Of a stretch of DNA of 64,000 nt, positions 11,206 to 22,000 are shown piece by piece. The position numbers and the translations under genes are program-made. Source of the DNA: Brachionus manjavacas (lineage: Eukaryota > Rotifera > Eurotatoria > Ploima > Brachionidae); NCBI GenBank assembly GCA_019054805.1, contig JAHQIY010000009.1, forward strand, positions 1,984,001 to 2,048,000, in the 5' to 3' direction. Within the stretch, counting starts at the first letter, position 1; each line of letters begins with the position of its first letter. The notes below the pieces were generated by a model. It worked only from the letters and a program-made list of their open reading frames with translations, was not told where the DNA came from and made no database searches.

Positions 11206-11412
11206 TTTTATTAGATTTATTTTAAATAAAATTTAGATTTAAATTAAGCTAAAAATAGGCTAAATTTAAACTTTTTAAAACCTAAACTATATTCCTAAGT
11301 ATATTAAAAATTATGCTTTATAATATTTATTTGTTTATCACTTATCATTTTTATAATACAATGCATTTTAAAATTATGACAAAACATTTCTCAACTGAAA
11401 TTATCTCAAATT

Positions 11413-11644
11413 TTTGAAACTTTTAATTTTCTAGAACAAAAAATGATCTTGCAATTTTTTTGGCATTAAAAGTTCTTTCTTGGTAAAAATTCGATTATTT
11501 ATTTAGCAAAAAAATTCTTAATCATTTAATTGAAAATTTTTATTTTATCACAATGATGTTGCAAATTTTTTAAGAAAATGTTAATTTTTTTTAAATGAAT
11601 TTGGTATATTATCAGTCATAATATTTTTAAACCAAAGTTATAGG
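11413..11644 (-). promoter_or_regulatory. Upstream block shared with the reductase gene, copy 2
   Basis: Starts about 208 bp upstream of the GST ATG and aligns with 8721-8965, including the TTCTAGAA palindrome and the AATGATGTTGC word. Confidence 0.6.
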
Positions 11645-12199
11645 ATTTAATCAAACATTAAAGTTTCTCAAAGAATTTTTAAATAATGTTAAACTTATCT
11701 TTTTTATTAATTACCTTAATAAAATTACATAATAAATTCTGCTAAATTTTAAATAAACTATAGGAATTAAAGAGATTTATTATCAAAAATTAGATTTTGC
11801 ACTTTGCTAAATCAAGTTGATTGATTCACCATTATTTCACTTTTCAAAACTTCAAAAATAATTAAATTTTCTTTTTTTGAGGTATAAAAAATTAAAAACG
11901 CCAAAAACAGCATAATTCTACATTTTTTTTTGTTAAGGCCAAACCATTCTCGGTCTTTACCATGAAACAAATATAGATTTCCAGAGAAAATGAGTAGGGC
12001 AGGAAAAGTCAGCCGTGAGATTTTAAGTGGAAAAAAGAAATTTTGTCTTTTTTTCATAATAATTAACACGACCTTTTTTGAAAATAAAATTATACATTAG
12101 GCTGTAGAAAATTTTATGCTCTTTCAGAGTATATAAAATTTAAATAATATTTTAATTTTATCGGTAAATATTTGGGTTAGACTAAATTTTTTTCTTTTG
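11645..12199. other. Gene-free AT-rich stretch
   Basis: No conserved coding sequence. An 85-codon minus-strand frame here looks like chance. Confidence 0.45.
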
Positions 12200-12720
12200 C
12201 ATGCATGCGTGACATTGATGATCAGCTACCACCTTTCCTGTTCTGGTCTATCTTCTTCATTTTGCGAAGATCATTTGTTGCCGCTATCTTGACTGGTTTT
12301 ATGGAATCGATGGTGATTTTTTTTCTGTCTCGCTTCTTCGATGCTTTCTCTTTGATTTTTTAAGATCTTTATTGATGACTGTTGACAAAGTTGTGCGTAG
12401 TCTTCCTGGAAAGGTCTTGGTCTTGAAATAGAAGAATATTGCTTTCTCTGCCGGGATTTCATGCAGAGTGTATGTCCCCGTAGTCGCCATCTAGCCTCGT
12501 ACATGTCATCGTTGCTGATTTTGTTAAGATAATGGATGCCGACTATCCGCCTGAGTTGTGTCCGATGGAAGGCGTCCAGCTTGTTGACTTCTGTCTCTAT
12601 GAGAGCCCATGTATCCATGTATCATGTTATATGCCAGTGCAGGTTTTGAACATGCATTGTAAACATGGATACGTGTATGCTCCGTGACTCGATTTCCTCA
12701 CCATAACGCCGAAGTCTAGT
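12200..12720 (-). pseudogene. LINE relic, C-terminal end of a reverse-transcriptase protein
   Basis: The minus-strand frame carries FHRTQLRRIVGIHYLNKIS, then RWRLRGHTLCM, and in a shifted frame GRLRTTLSTVINKDLK. These match, in order, the conserved C-terminal tail of a group of non-LTR retrotransposon proteins. Frameshifts and the missing upstream domains show that it is dead. Confidence 0.65.
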
Positions 12721-12786
12721 TTAATGTAGATAGCCCTAGCGAGCCCCTCAGAATCGGCCAGAAGTAAAATGGTTGTAGAATGGCAA

Positions 12787-13705
12787 TTATTTGGCCCTGT
12801 TACTTTTTGTACTTTCTGTACTTTTTGTACTTTTTCAGAATATTATTTTATTTGGCCCTGTTCCTTTTTGTACTTTCTGTTCTTTTTGTACTTTTTCAGA
12901 ATATTATTTTATTTGGCCCTGTTACTTTTTGTATTTTCTTTACTTTTTGTACTTTTTCAGAATATTATTTTATTTGGCCCTGTTACTTTTTGTACTTTCT
13001 GTACTTTTTGTACTTTTTCAGAATATTATTTTATTTGGCCCTGTTACTTTTTGTACTTTCTTTACTTTTTGTACTTTTTCTAATTTATTTATTTGGCCCT
13101 GGTACTTTTTGTACTTTCTTTACTTTTTGTACTTTTTGTACTTTTGGTTCTTAATGGTAATAAAAAAACCTTTTATTAATATTTAACTAATATTTTTCTT
13201 ACCTTCGGCATACCCGAATCCTTAAACCAGGGCTCCGCCCCGGACCCCGTTTAAGTTTTAATAAAATTATTAAAATTATCATTAATCACAGAAACAGGGC
13301 CAAATAAAATAATATTCTGAAAAAGTACAAAAAGTAAAGAAAGTACAAAAAGTAACAGGGCCAAATAAAATAATATTCTGAAAAAGTACAAAAAGTAAAG
13401 AAAGTACAAAAAGTAACAGGGCCAAATAAAATAATATTCTGAAAAAGTACAAAAAGTACAGAAAGTACAAAAAGTACCAGGGCCAAATAAATAAATTAGA
13501 AAAAGTACAAAAAGTATAGAAAGTACAAAAAGTAACAGGGCCAAATAAAATAATATTCTGAAAAAGTACAAAAAGTACAGAAAGTACAAAAAGTAACAGG
13601 GCCAAATAAAATAATATTCTGAAAAAGTACAAAAAGTAAAGAAAGTACAAAAAGTAACAGGGCCAAATAAAATAATATTCTGAAAAAGTACAAAAAGTAA
13701 AGAAA
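12787..13705. repeat. Foldback of 61-bp tandem repeats in opposite orientations
   Basis: Left arm 12787-13145 holds about six head-to-tail units of 61 bp, each containing TTATTTGGCCCTGTTAC followed by TTTTTGTACTTT words. Right arm 13294-13705 holds about seven units of the same sequence reverse-complemented. The roughly 150-bp spacer contains the GC-rich block CCAGGGCTCCGCCCCGG. The RNA or single strand could form a hairpin of more than 300 bp. Because 61 is not a multiple of three, all frames stay open, so the long frames here are artefacts. No target duplication was found. Confidence 0.85.
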
Positions 13706-14640
13706 GGAAAATGATTTTTTAAAAGTTTGATCTCATTGTCTATCCATGAAATGATTTAAAAAAAGAACAAAGTTTAAAAATATTAACGAAATCCTCTGAG
13801 TGATGATGTTCAAGTAGCTAAGACGTTTTATACAATGATAAGAATCAACACTGATCAACACTGACCAGTGAAGTTAAAATGAATTGTTTGTTCTTATGTT
13901 TCTTAACAGTTGATTTTTTTGGCCTCATAGTAAAAAAAGGTAAAACCGATCACATTTTAAAGCCGATTTATTTATTTATTTGTTTTCTGTACCAAGCTAG
14001 AGCTCCTTCAGAGTAAATTTAAAAAAAATAAAAAATCAAATTAAAGTTAGTAAAATGAGATAAAAAAAAGTCGAAATAAAGTAAATCAGTTTCTGTGAAA
14101 TAAGTTGATTAAATTTTTGAAGCTGTTAAAAAAATAGAATCAAATTAATTAACGATTAGAAAGCCAAAAGAAGAAACCTGTGAAAAGAAAACTATTGGAT
14201 TCGTTGAATGAAGAAAATATGAAAAAGTTCGAAAAGTGTCGGAAAATATTAGTTTAAAAAAATTATGAACACCTTAACAACACCTTAAAGCTGGCAATGA
14301 ATATTTTTGCTCAAATGCCAGTAAAAGATAGAATTTTTCGATTTTTTTAAATTTTATTATTTTTTCGTTATTTTAGCCCTAAAAGGTTCGCTAATTAATT
14401 TTTATATTTTTTTATATTTCGTCTTTTTTCTAAATAATCGTTTATTTTTTTTTTGTGTTTTGATTTTTGCCTTTTTAATTAGCTTTTTTTATTATCTTTT
14501 TTATACTTAAATTGGTGAAAAACCGAACTTAATTTTATAAAATAAAAATCTAATTCAAAAACAAAAATAATTTTTTTCTTCTAAGTCTTATATGATTTTG
14601 AAGCCTAATTCTCTTTCAGGTAAAAAGATTTCATGCAGAG
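13706..14640. other. Gene-free stretch with a LINE-like 3' tail
   Basis: Mostly AT-rich. At 13968-14020 the minus strand has GAAGGAGCTC followed by AAATAAATAAATAAAT. This resembles the 3' end of the CR1-like LINE at 43.5 kb. No gene recognised. Confidence 0.4.
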
Positions 14641-14730
14641 TGTAAATCCTCAGTACATAATAAATTAATGCCGCAAGTGCCAGTGCCCAAGACGGACGCC
14701 TGGCCCAGTCACATGAGCCCAACGCAGACA
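14641..14730 (+). pseudogene. Fragment of HCF coding sequence, next to a LINE-like scrap
   Basis: 14683-14730 matches HCF exon 1 at 17736-17783 over 48 bp with one mismatch, and 14671-14684 also matches 17701-17714. The words CAAGACGGACGCCT and CACATGAGCCCAACGCAG are shared. Immediately upstream, TTTCATGCAGAGTGTA matches the LINE relic at about 12470. It is a chimeric, GC-richer patch in AT-rich DNA. Confidence 0.75.
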
Positions 14731-14997
14731 GAAGAAATTTAAACAATTGAAACAAAAAAAAAAATTGTGTTGTAAAGCTTTTTTAGTCTTTAATTTTTGT
14801 GATAAAAAATTTTCTAAATTATTTTTTTTGTGTTCAAAATTTTTTCACTATTTTTTAAAATTTGTGCTGAGCAGATAAAATTTTGTGTTAAAAAGTTTTT
14901 TTCTTTTTTTGAAAAATTTGTGATGATAAGATTTAATTTTGACGATCAGTTTAAATTTGTGTTGAAAAGTTTTTTATTGCGTTGAATAGCTAGACCC

Positions 14998-15342
14998 TTT
15001 TAAAAACAAAGCAGTTTATACAGTGGTGCTTGGATATAAAGATTTTACCATAATTTACATTGAAAATTTTTGTCAAATTACGGAAATAAACGTAAAAAAA
15101 TGGCCTAAATTTCTTGAAAAAATCCTTTTTCTTTAAAAAAAAATTAAATTTTTTAAAAATATTTTTCAACTATAAATATTAAATATTAGATTTTGTTGGC
15201 AATAAAATTTGGTAAATTTTGGCAAAAATAGTTATTATTTTTTAAAAATCGGTTCAATTAAGTTAAATTTTTATTATTACAAACAAACATAGAAAATAAA
15301 AAAAATTATCAGGATATAAAATTTGAAACATTTTTTTAATCT
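14998..15342 (+). repeat. Dispersed repeat with pogo-like end, copy 1
   Basis: Closely similar to 18881-19214 in the same orientation. It contains TA followed by CAGTGGTGCTTGGATATAAA, which resembles the CAGT...GATATAA ends of pogo/Tigger elements. No matching inverted end was found, so it may be a truncated or solo end. Confidence 0.65.
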
Positions 15343-15774
15343 ATCTATTTAAAAATTTTCAATTTTGCATTCGAATCAAAAATTATGGAGGTTTTTTCCG
15401 ATGAGTGATCGGTTTTACCCCTTTTTGCTATACTCGTTTTCTCGCTGAAACCACATCTGTTTCTTGGTGAACAACTGTTGATTAGTCAGGGGCTAACAGA
15501 TACTATAGTTCAGCAGCTGTTATAAAGACTGTAATGAGCTCTCTTTTGGTAGAACAAAGCGATCAGAACCATTATTCAGAAAAGAGATATAATGTCAAGT
15601 TAATTTAGCGCATTTAAGCAAAGAAAAAAATTAATCCCACTATATTGCAATACAAACTTAACAAAAAGTCGAGTAGCAGAAAAAAACAAAAAAAAACTAC
15701 TCGCATTCAAACTGGTGTTATTGAACAAAAGCCCATTCATGTACTAATGTATGCCTACTATCCTTTTCTCAGTG

Positions 15775-16020
15775 CACATACAAACACACACACAAACACA
15801 CATACACATATACACATACATACATAGCTGCTAAATCAGCGTCAATATAATTAAAGCATAAAATATTGCGAATAAATAATTTATAAATTATTCTCGATTG
15901 TATTTATTTATATTTGTTCCGATTAGTCTCTCACAAACTCTCAACAACACACACACACATACACTCACGCGCACATATACATACATACGTACATACTCAC
16001 ACACAAGCAGACACACATAT
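15775..16020. repeat. CA-rich microsatellites upstream of HCF
   Basis: Two patches, 15775-15823 and 15945-16020, are made of CACA/CATA repeats. They lie within the 280 bp before the HCF start codon and probably fall in the promoter or 5' UTR. Confidence 0.8.
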
Positions 16021-16052
16021 AGACCGAAATGTTAATTTAAAAGGAGGCCAAA

Positions 16053-19000
16053 ATGTCGCTGCCCAATCTTAAATGGAAAAAAGTAACGACCAGTATTGGT
16101 GCGAGCCCGAGGCCGCGTCACGGTCACCGCGCAGTCGCCCACAACGACCTGATGATCGTGTTCGGCGGCGGCAACGAGGGCATCGTCGACGAACTGCACG
16201 TATTCAACACACTGACCAACCAGTGGTTCGTGCCCGAAGTGAAAGGCGAGGTGCCGCCCGGCTGCGCCGCCTACGGCCTCGTCTCGGACCACACGCGCCT
16301 CATCACGTTCGGCGGCATGGTCGAGTACGGCAAGTACTCGAACGACTTGTACGAGCTGAAGCTGTCGAGCTGGGAGTGGCGCCGCGTGTCCGACGAGCAG
16401 ATGAAGTCGTCGCCGATCTACCCGTCGGCGCGCCTCGGCCACTCGTTCACCTTGCTCGACGACAAGTGCTATTTGTTCGGCGGCCTCGAGAACGAGAGCA
16501 AAGAGCCCAAGGAGAACGTGCCCAAGTACCTGAACGACTTCTACGTGCTGGACGTGCGCCTCGGCCGCTACGAGTGGTCGGTGCCGCAGACCTACGGCAA
16601 AAATCCGCCGGCGCGCGAGTCCCACACGTGCGTGGCCTACAAGGACTCGGCGGAGAGCAACCCGCGCCTCCTGCTCTACGGCGGCATGTGCGGCACGCGC
16701 CTCGGCGACCTGTGGCTCTTCAACGTCGACACGGCCACTTGGCTCAAGCCGAGCGTCGCCGGCCAAGCGCCTCTGCCGCGCAGCCTTCACTCGGCCACCG
16801 TCATCAAAAATCGCATGTTCGTGTTCGGCGGCTGGGTGCCGTTCGTTCTCGAACACGACAGCAACGTGAAGGCGTCCGTGTGCCAAAGCTTCGAGAAGGA
16901 GTGGAAGTGCTCGAACACTTTGGCGTCGTTTAACATGGACACGATGGCGTGGGAGAGCGTGGCGCTCGACCACTTCGAGGATAGTACGCCGAGGGCGCGC
17001 GCCGGCCACTCTGCCGTCCAAATAAACAGCCGGCTGTACGTGTGGTCGGGCCGCGACGGCTACCGCAAGGCCTGGAACAACCAAGTGTGCTGCAAGGACT
17101 TGTGGTATTTGGAGACGGAGGCGCCCGGCGCGCCCAGCAAGGTCCAGCTGCTCAAGCCGACGGTGAACTCGCTGGAGGTGAGCTGGAGCGCGTGCGCCAC
17201 CGCGGACGCCTACATTCTTCAGGTGCAAAAAGTGGACAACTATTTGAAAAACGTGGCCAAGAGCGAAATGAACGGCATCGGCATACTGAACCCGGTGCCG
17301 GTCAACGCGCCCACTCTCCTGCCCGTCCAGGTCTCCAACGGCCTCACCACCCTCTTGCCCGCCTCTCTCCTTCAGCTGCCCGAGCTCAATCAGGCCCTCA
17401 ACAACATAACAGTGCAGCCCATCGGCGACACACAGTCCTCGGTCGGCAACATCCTAATCAGCTTGAACAACGGCCGCGAGGCCCTCAAGCAGGAGGCGGG
17501 CGCCGATTTGCCCGACAAGGAGAGCTCGGCCGCCCGGACCGACAATTCGCCCGATCTCAGCCAAATACCTGTGCTCAACGCCATCGGCTCCTTAAATCAG
17601 CTGAGCTCGGCGAGCAGTAGTCCGATGCCGGTGCCGCTCGTTCACTTGGCCCCCAATGGTCACAATTTGAACTTTAAAATGGAAGCTAGTGCCGGCTCGC
17701 CCGCCAGTGCCAGTCCGGCCCAGAGCTCGTCGCCGGTGCCCAAGACGGACGCCTCGCCCAGTCACATGAGCCCAACGCAGACACAAAGCTCGTCGACACC
17801 GCCTGCCATCCTGCAACAACAACTTCCACAAGCCGGCTCCACGCTCAAACAAGTGATCAATTTGCCCAAAGGGCTCGCCGCCGCCACTAGCACTTTGTCT
17901 GCCAATGTGACTAGTGCCAGCGCGTCCAACAGTGCCACCAGTGTCAATCAAGCGAGCAATTTGGTAGCTGCTAGTCAAGCGAATAGTAAGAGCAGTGGAC
18001 CGCCGCAGATCATTACTTTGCTCAAGAATCAAGCACCCTTTTCTCAATTAAATAAAGTGAGTGTTTTTTTTTTCGCTTTTTTTTGTGACCAAATTAAAAA
18101 GACCATGTTGAAAATAAACTAGTCAAGATGTTAAAATCTTGACAAGTTTGTTATCTAATAGTAAGTGAAAAAAATACTTTTTCAAAAAAAGTTAATTTAA
18201 TTTGAATTAAAAACGAAACATAGTCTAAATTTTGAGAGTATTAATTTTAGTTATTTTTTTATGTGTAAAGTAAGCCTAAACAAATTTTGGGCTCATCAGT
18301 ATCAAAAATTTTCTCTTTTCAATCCGTCTTGCAAAATAGTCAATAAGTTGCGATAGATTTTCAGTTTCGTATTTTTTAATTTTGCTGAATCATAATAAAC
18401 GAATTTAATTTGAAAAAAAATCCTCTAAAATATTCTTTAACTTCTCATAACTATTTTGACCAAAAAGTCAAGAGTTTAAAAAAATTTTGCATGAAAATTA
18501 TGACAAAAGGTTAATTTTTATTATGCTCTTTTTGATAACATAAAGCGCTGATAACAATTTAGTCATCAGGATGATTTGGTACCATATTACCGGTATGGTA
18601 CCAAATGATAGCATTATTTACTATACCCTCACAGATCTTGAATTTAAGTTTCAGGGTTAATCAATCAATCGATAAGCTCCTATCTTTAAGACTGATATCT
18701 TTAACAATGCACTTATTTAAATTCTAGCTAAAATGAGTATTCATTTTAAAATTTAAATTATTCACAAATATATTTATTATAGAAATAAAATTAAAAAATT
18801 ATTTGAAAAAATTTTACACTAAGATTTTCAAGTAAATCAGTTCAAAAAAATCAAAACTAATGTTATTCAAGATTGAGAGATTTTAAAAACAAAGCAGTTT
18901 ATACACTGGTGCTTGGATATAAAGATTTTACCATAATTTACATTGAAAATTTTTGTCAAATTACGGAAATTACTGCAAAAAAATGGACATGAAAAAATCC

Positions 19001-22000
19001 TTTTTCTTTAAGAAAACTTAAATTTTTTAGTTATTTTTTAACTTAATTTATTAAATATTAGATTTTTTTGGCTATAAAATTTGGTAAATTTTGGCAAAAA
19101 AAAGGTATTATTTTGTAAAAATCGGTTAAATTACGTTAAATTTTTTTATTACAAACATACACAGAAAGTAAAAAAAAATTATCAGGAGATAAAATTTGCA
19201 CCTTTTTTTAATCTAAAATTAAAAATTTCAAGTCTTTTTTAAATAATTTACAAAATAAAATTCACAATAATCAGATTAATTTTTATTTTTTGGTCGCAGT
19301 CAAAATGCTATAAGTAGTTACCGACTCTTAAAAAAATCCGAACCTTCACAAACGATTTTTAATAAGCCATTCATTAATATGTCACTCTTAATTTGTAGAA
19401 TGACAACGGCAAAATATAAAAAGACTTTGCATTTAATGATACTTTCTTTTATTTCAAATTTTACCAGAAATTTGGATGTTCTACCAGATGTTAATTGTCA
19501 AAATTCAAATATATTTATTTTATTATTAATTTTTTGAAAATCTTAAACAAAATTTGTTTTAATAGTCTAATAATTAATAATTTTTAATAATTAAATTGCG
19601 ATTTTACATTAAAAAGAATCTTACCATGCTTTCAAGCCAGACTTAAAATCAGCTTTTCGAGTTTCTCATATTTGTACTTCGAAAAATATTAGTCTAAGGA
19701 TTGACATAATTAACACAATATATCTGTCATTGTAAATATAATTTTTACATTAAAAAACAGTCATCACACATCCACATTTTGATTTCATAATGGTTTGAAA
19801 AAAAATCAATATTAGATTTTTTGTTATTTACTCTCAATTAATCAATAAAGTCTTCAATTGCATATTTTGGCACATTTTTTTTACTAAAAAATTAAAAAGA
19901 TTCTTTTTGTTTATTAAAAAATTATTTCATTTGAATTAATAGTATTTTATTTAAAAAATTTTCAAAATTCTATTAAAAAGATTTAGAATTCTTATAATAG
20001 TTTAAGAAAATCTTAAATTTAATCTTCCGATGTTTTTTTATTATTTCTTTTAATTTAACCAATTTTCAAAATACAAAAATTTACCAGATTTTGCAACAGA
20101 ATAAAATCTAATATTTAATATATTAATTTGGTTTTTACGGTAATTTACGTTTATTATCGTAAATTTTTGTCTAATAACGGAAATTAATGTAAATTTTAGT
20201 AAAATCCCTTTATTTTTTTACAAGTTATTTAAAAAAAAGTAAAAAATTGGTTGCAGGCGTCGTCATAATTAATTGGTAACATAAAAGTAAAAAATTGGTC
20301 ACATAATGAACTAAGGTAAAATTTGTAGCCGTCTTAAAATTGTGAGGTTCTGCAATCAAAAATGCAGATTGAATAAAATTTTCGAAATGATTTTTTATTA
20401 TTTCAAGTGATCGCAGAACCCCGCAATTTTAAGACAGTTTCAAATCTTTCCCTAGTTCATTATGTGATTTTACTCAAAATCATTAAAAAAAAAATTGAAT
20501 AAAATTATTTAGGCTTTTTTTCCTTAGTATGTTAAATTAATTGTCTTTTAAATTTTTCTGTCCTTTTTTATATAAATTATTAAATTTGTTTATCCATGGG
20601 ACTTAACTTTAATTAAATAGAGAAAGTAAACTATTTGCATTTTTTCATGATCTTTGATTTATTTAATAACTAATTTCTCTATTTAATTAAAGTTAAGTCC
20701 CATGGATAAATAAATATAATAATTTATGTAGAAAAGGATAGAAAAATCTAAAAAAGACAATTAATTTAACATTTAAGTAAAAAATTAAGTTTGCCTAATA
20801 CAAATGGTAAAGATTCAAAATTTGACATACAAAATTCGATTTGATAAAAATAATGTTTTATCGAGTCAGTTAAACTCAGAATTTCTACATTCAAAGCCTC
20901 ATTAAATCAAAAGAACACTGAATGCTAGATAATTATTAATTGAATATTAAGAACCATATAATAATTTTGACAATATTGTCAATTCGATTTGCAACCATAA
21001 ACAATCATAAATTGAAGATTAAAACTATTTGAATTCAATAGAAATTAGTACTGATCCCTAAGAAAACTTCTTCAAGTCAGAATCATTCAAACAAGTTGTC
21101 TTAGAAAATTAATCAAACGCATAATTTTATCTAAAATAAAAATGATCTTGAAAATAACTTACATTTTCAAATTAGATCAAAATTTAGAAATTAATCAAAC
21201 AAGCATTTAAAATAGAAAGAAAAATATATGTTGTTAATATTTTGACATATCAAAAGCTTTTGATAGAGTAGGGTGTGATGGACTATTCTATTTATCTTAT
21301 TTAATGGATTAGATCATTTCTTAATTGAAGACCTTTTATAGTAAATTTAAATGAACATCTGAGTGATCACAATCAAATAAAAGCAGGGGTCCCACAAGGA
21401 TCAGTAACTAGTCCACTACTTTTTAGCATTTTAATAAATAATATTCAAGAAAGAAACAAAGCAAAATTTAACTTTTTTTTATTTTCAAAAAGATCGGAAA
21501 TCTTGAAACATGAAAAAAAAGTATTTAAAAAAAATTTAAAGATGGCTATTCAAATGGAAAATGAAAATTTCTATTCAAAAGTCATGATACATGATCTTTG
21601 AGAAAAAAACTAAAGTTAAATCAATCTTGACCTAAAAATTAATGGTGACAATTTAAATAATCAGGAAAAATTCTTAAGCATTACATAGGACTCAAAGCTT
21701 ACTTTTGGTCCATTGGTCATCAGACTGGTGGAAGCATAAAGAGAAAGTTTTGAATCAAGATTTATCGAATTTCACTGTATAATTACTCACTTGCTGTTTC
21801 TTCTTTTTTTCCTGAACTAAAAAATATTTAAACATGTGTAATCTGTGACTCAACAAATCTTTTTTATTCTCCGCTATACATCTTGTTAAACTTTTGTTTT
21901 ATTTTCTATTTTTCTATGACGAGCTTCAGATTAAAAAATAAGTATAAAGTATTATTAGAGTAATCATTATAAACGATGCTTAAGTATGTAGAAATTTATC

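Noticed and set aside
11812..12069. 85-codon minus-strand frame
   Set aside because: AT-rich, Phe/Ile/Lys-biased and without homology; probably chance.
12769..13693. Several 65-131 codon frames rich in Phe, Leu and Tyr
   Set aside because: They are translations of the 61-bp tandem repeat, which has no stops in any frame; there is no protein signal.
12787..13705. Possible CRISPR array
   Set aside because: Units are contiguous tandem repeats of 61 bp without unique spacers, and the setting is eukaryotic.
16032..17228. 398-codon open frame antisense to HCF exon 1
   Set aside because: It is a by-product of the GC-rich codon pattern of HCF on the other strand. Its composition (Ala/Arg/Val/His-rich) lacks any domain.
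16073..17620. Long alternative plus-strand frames within HCF exon 1
   Set aside because: Arg/Ala-rich shadow frames of the kelch-coding frame.
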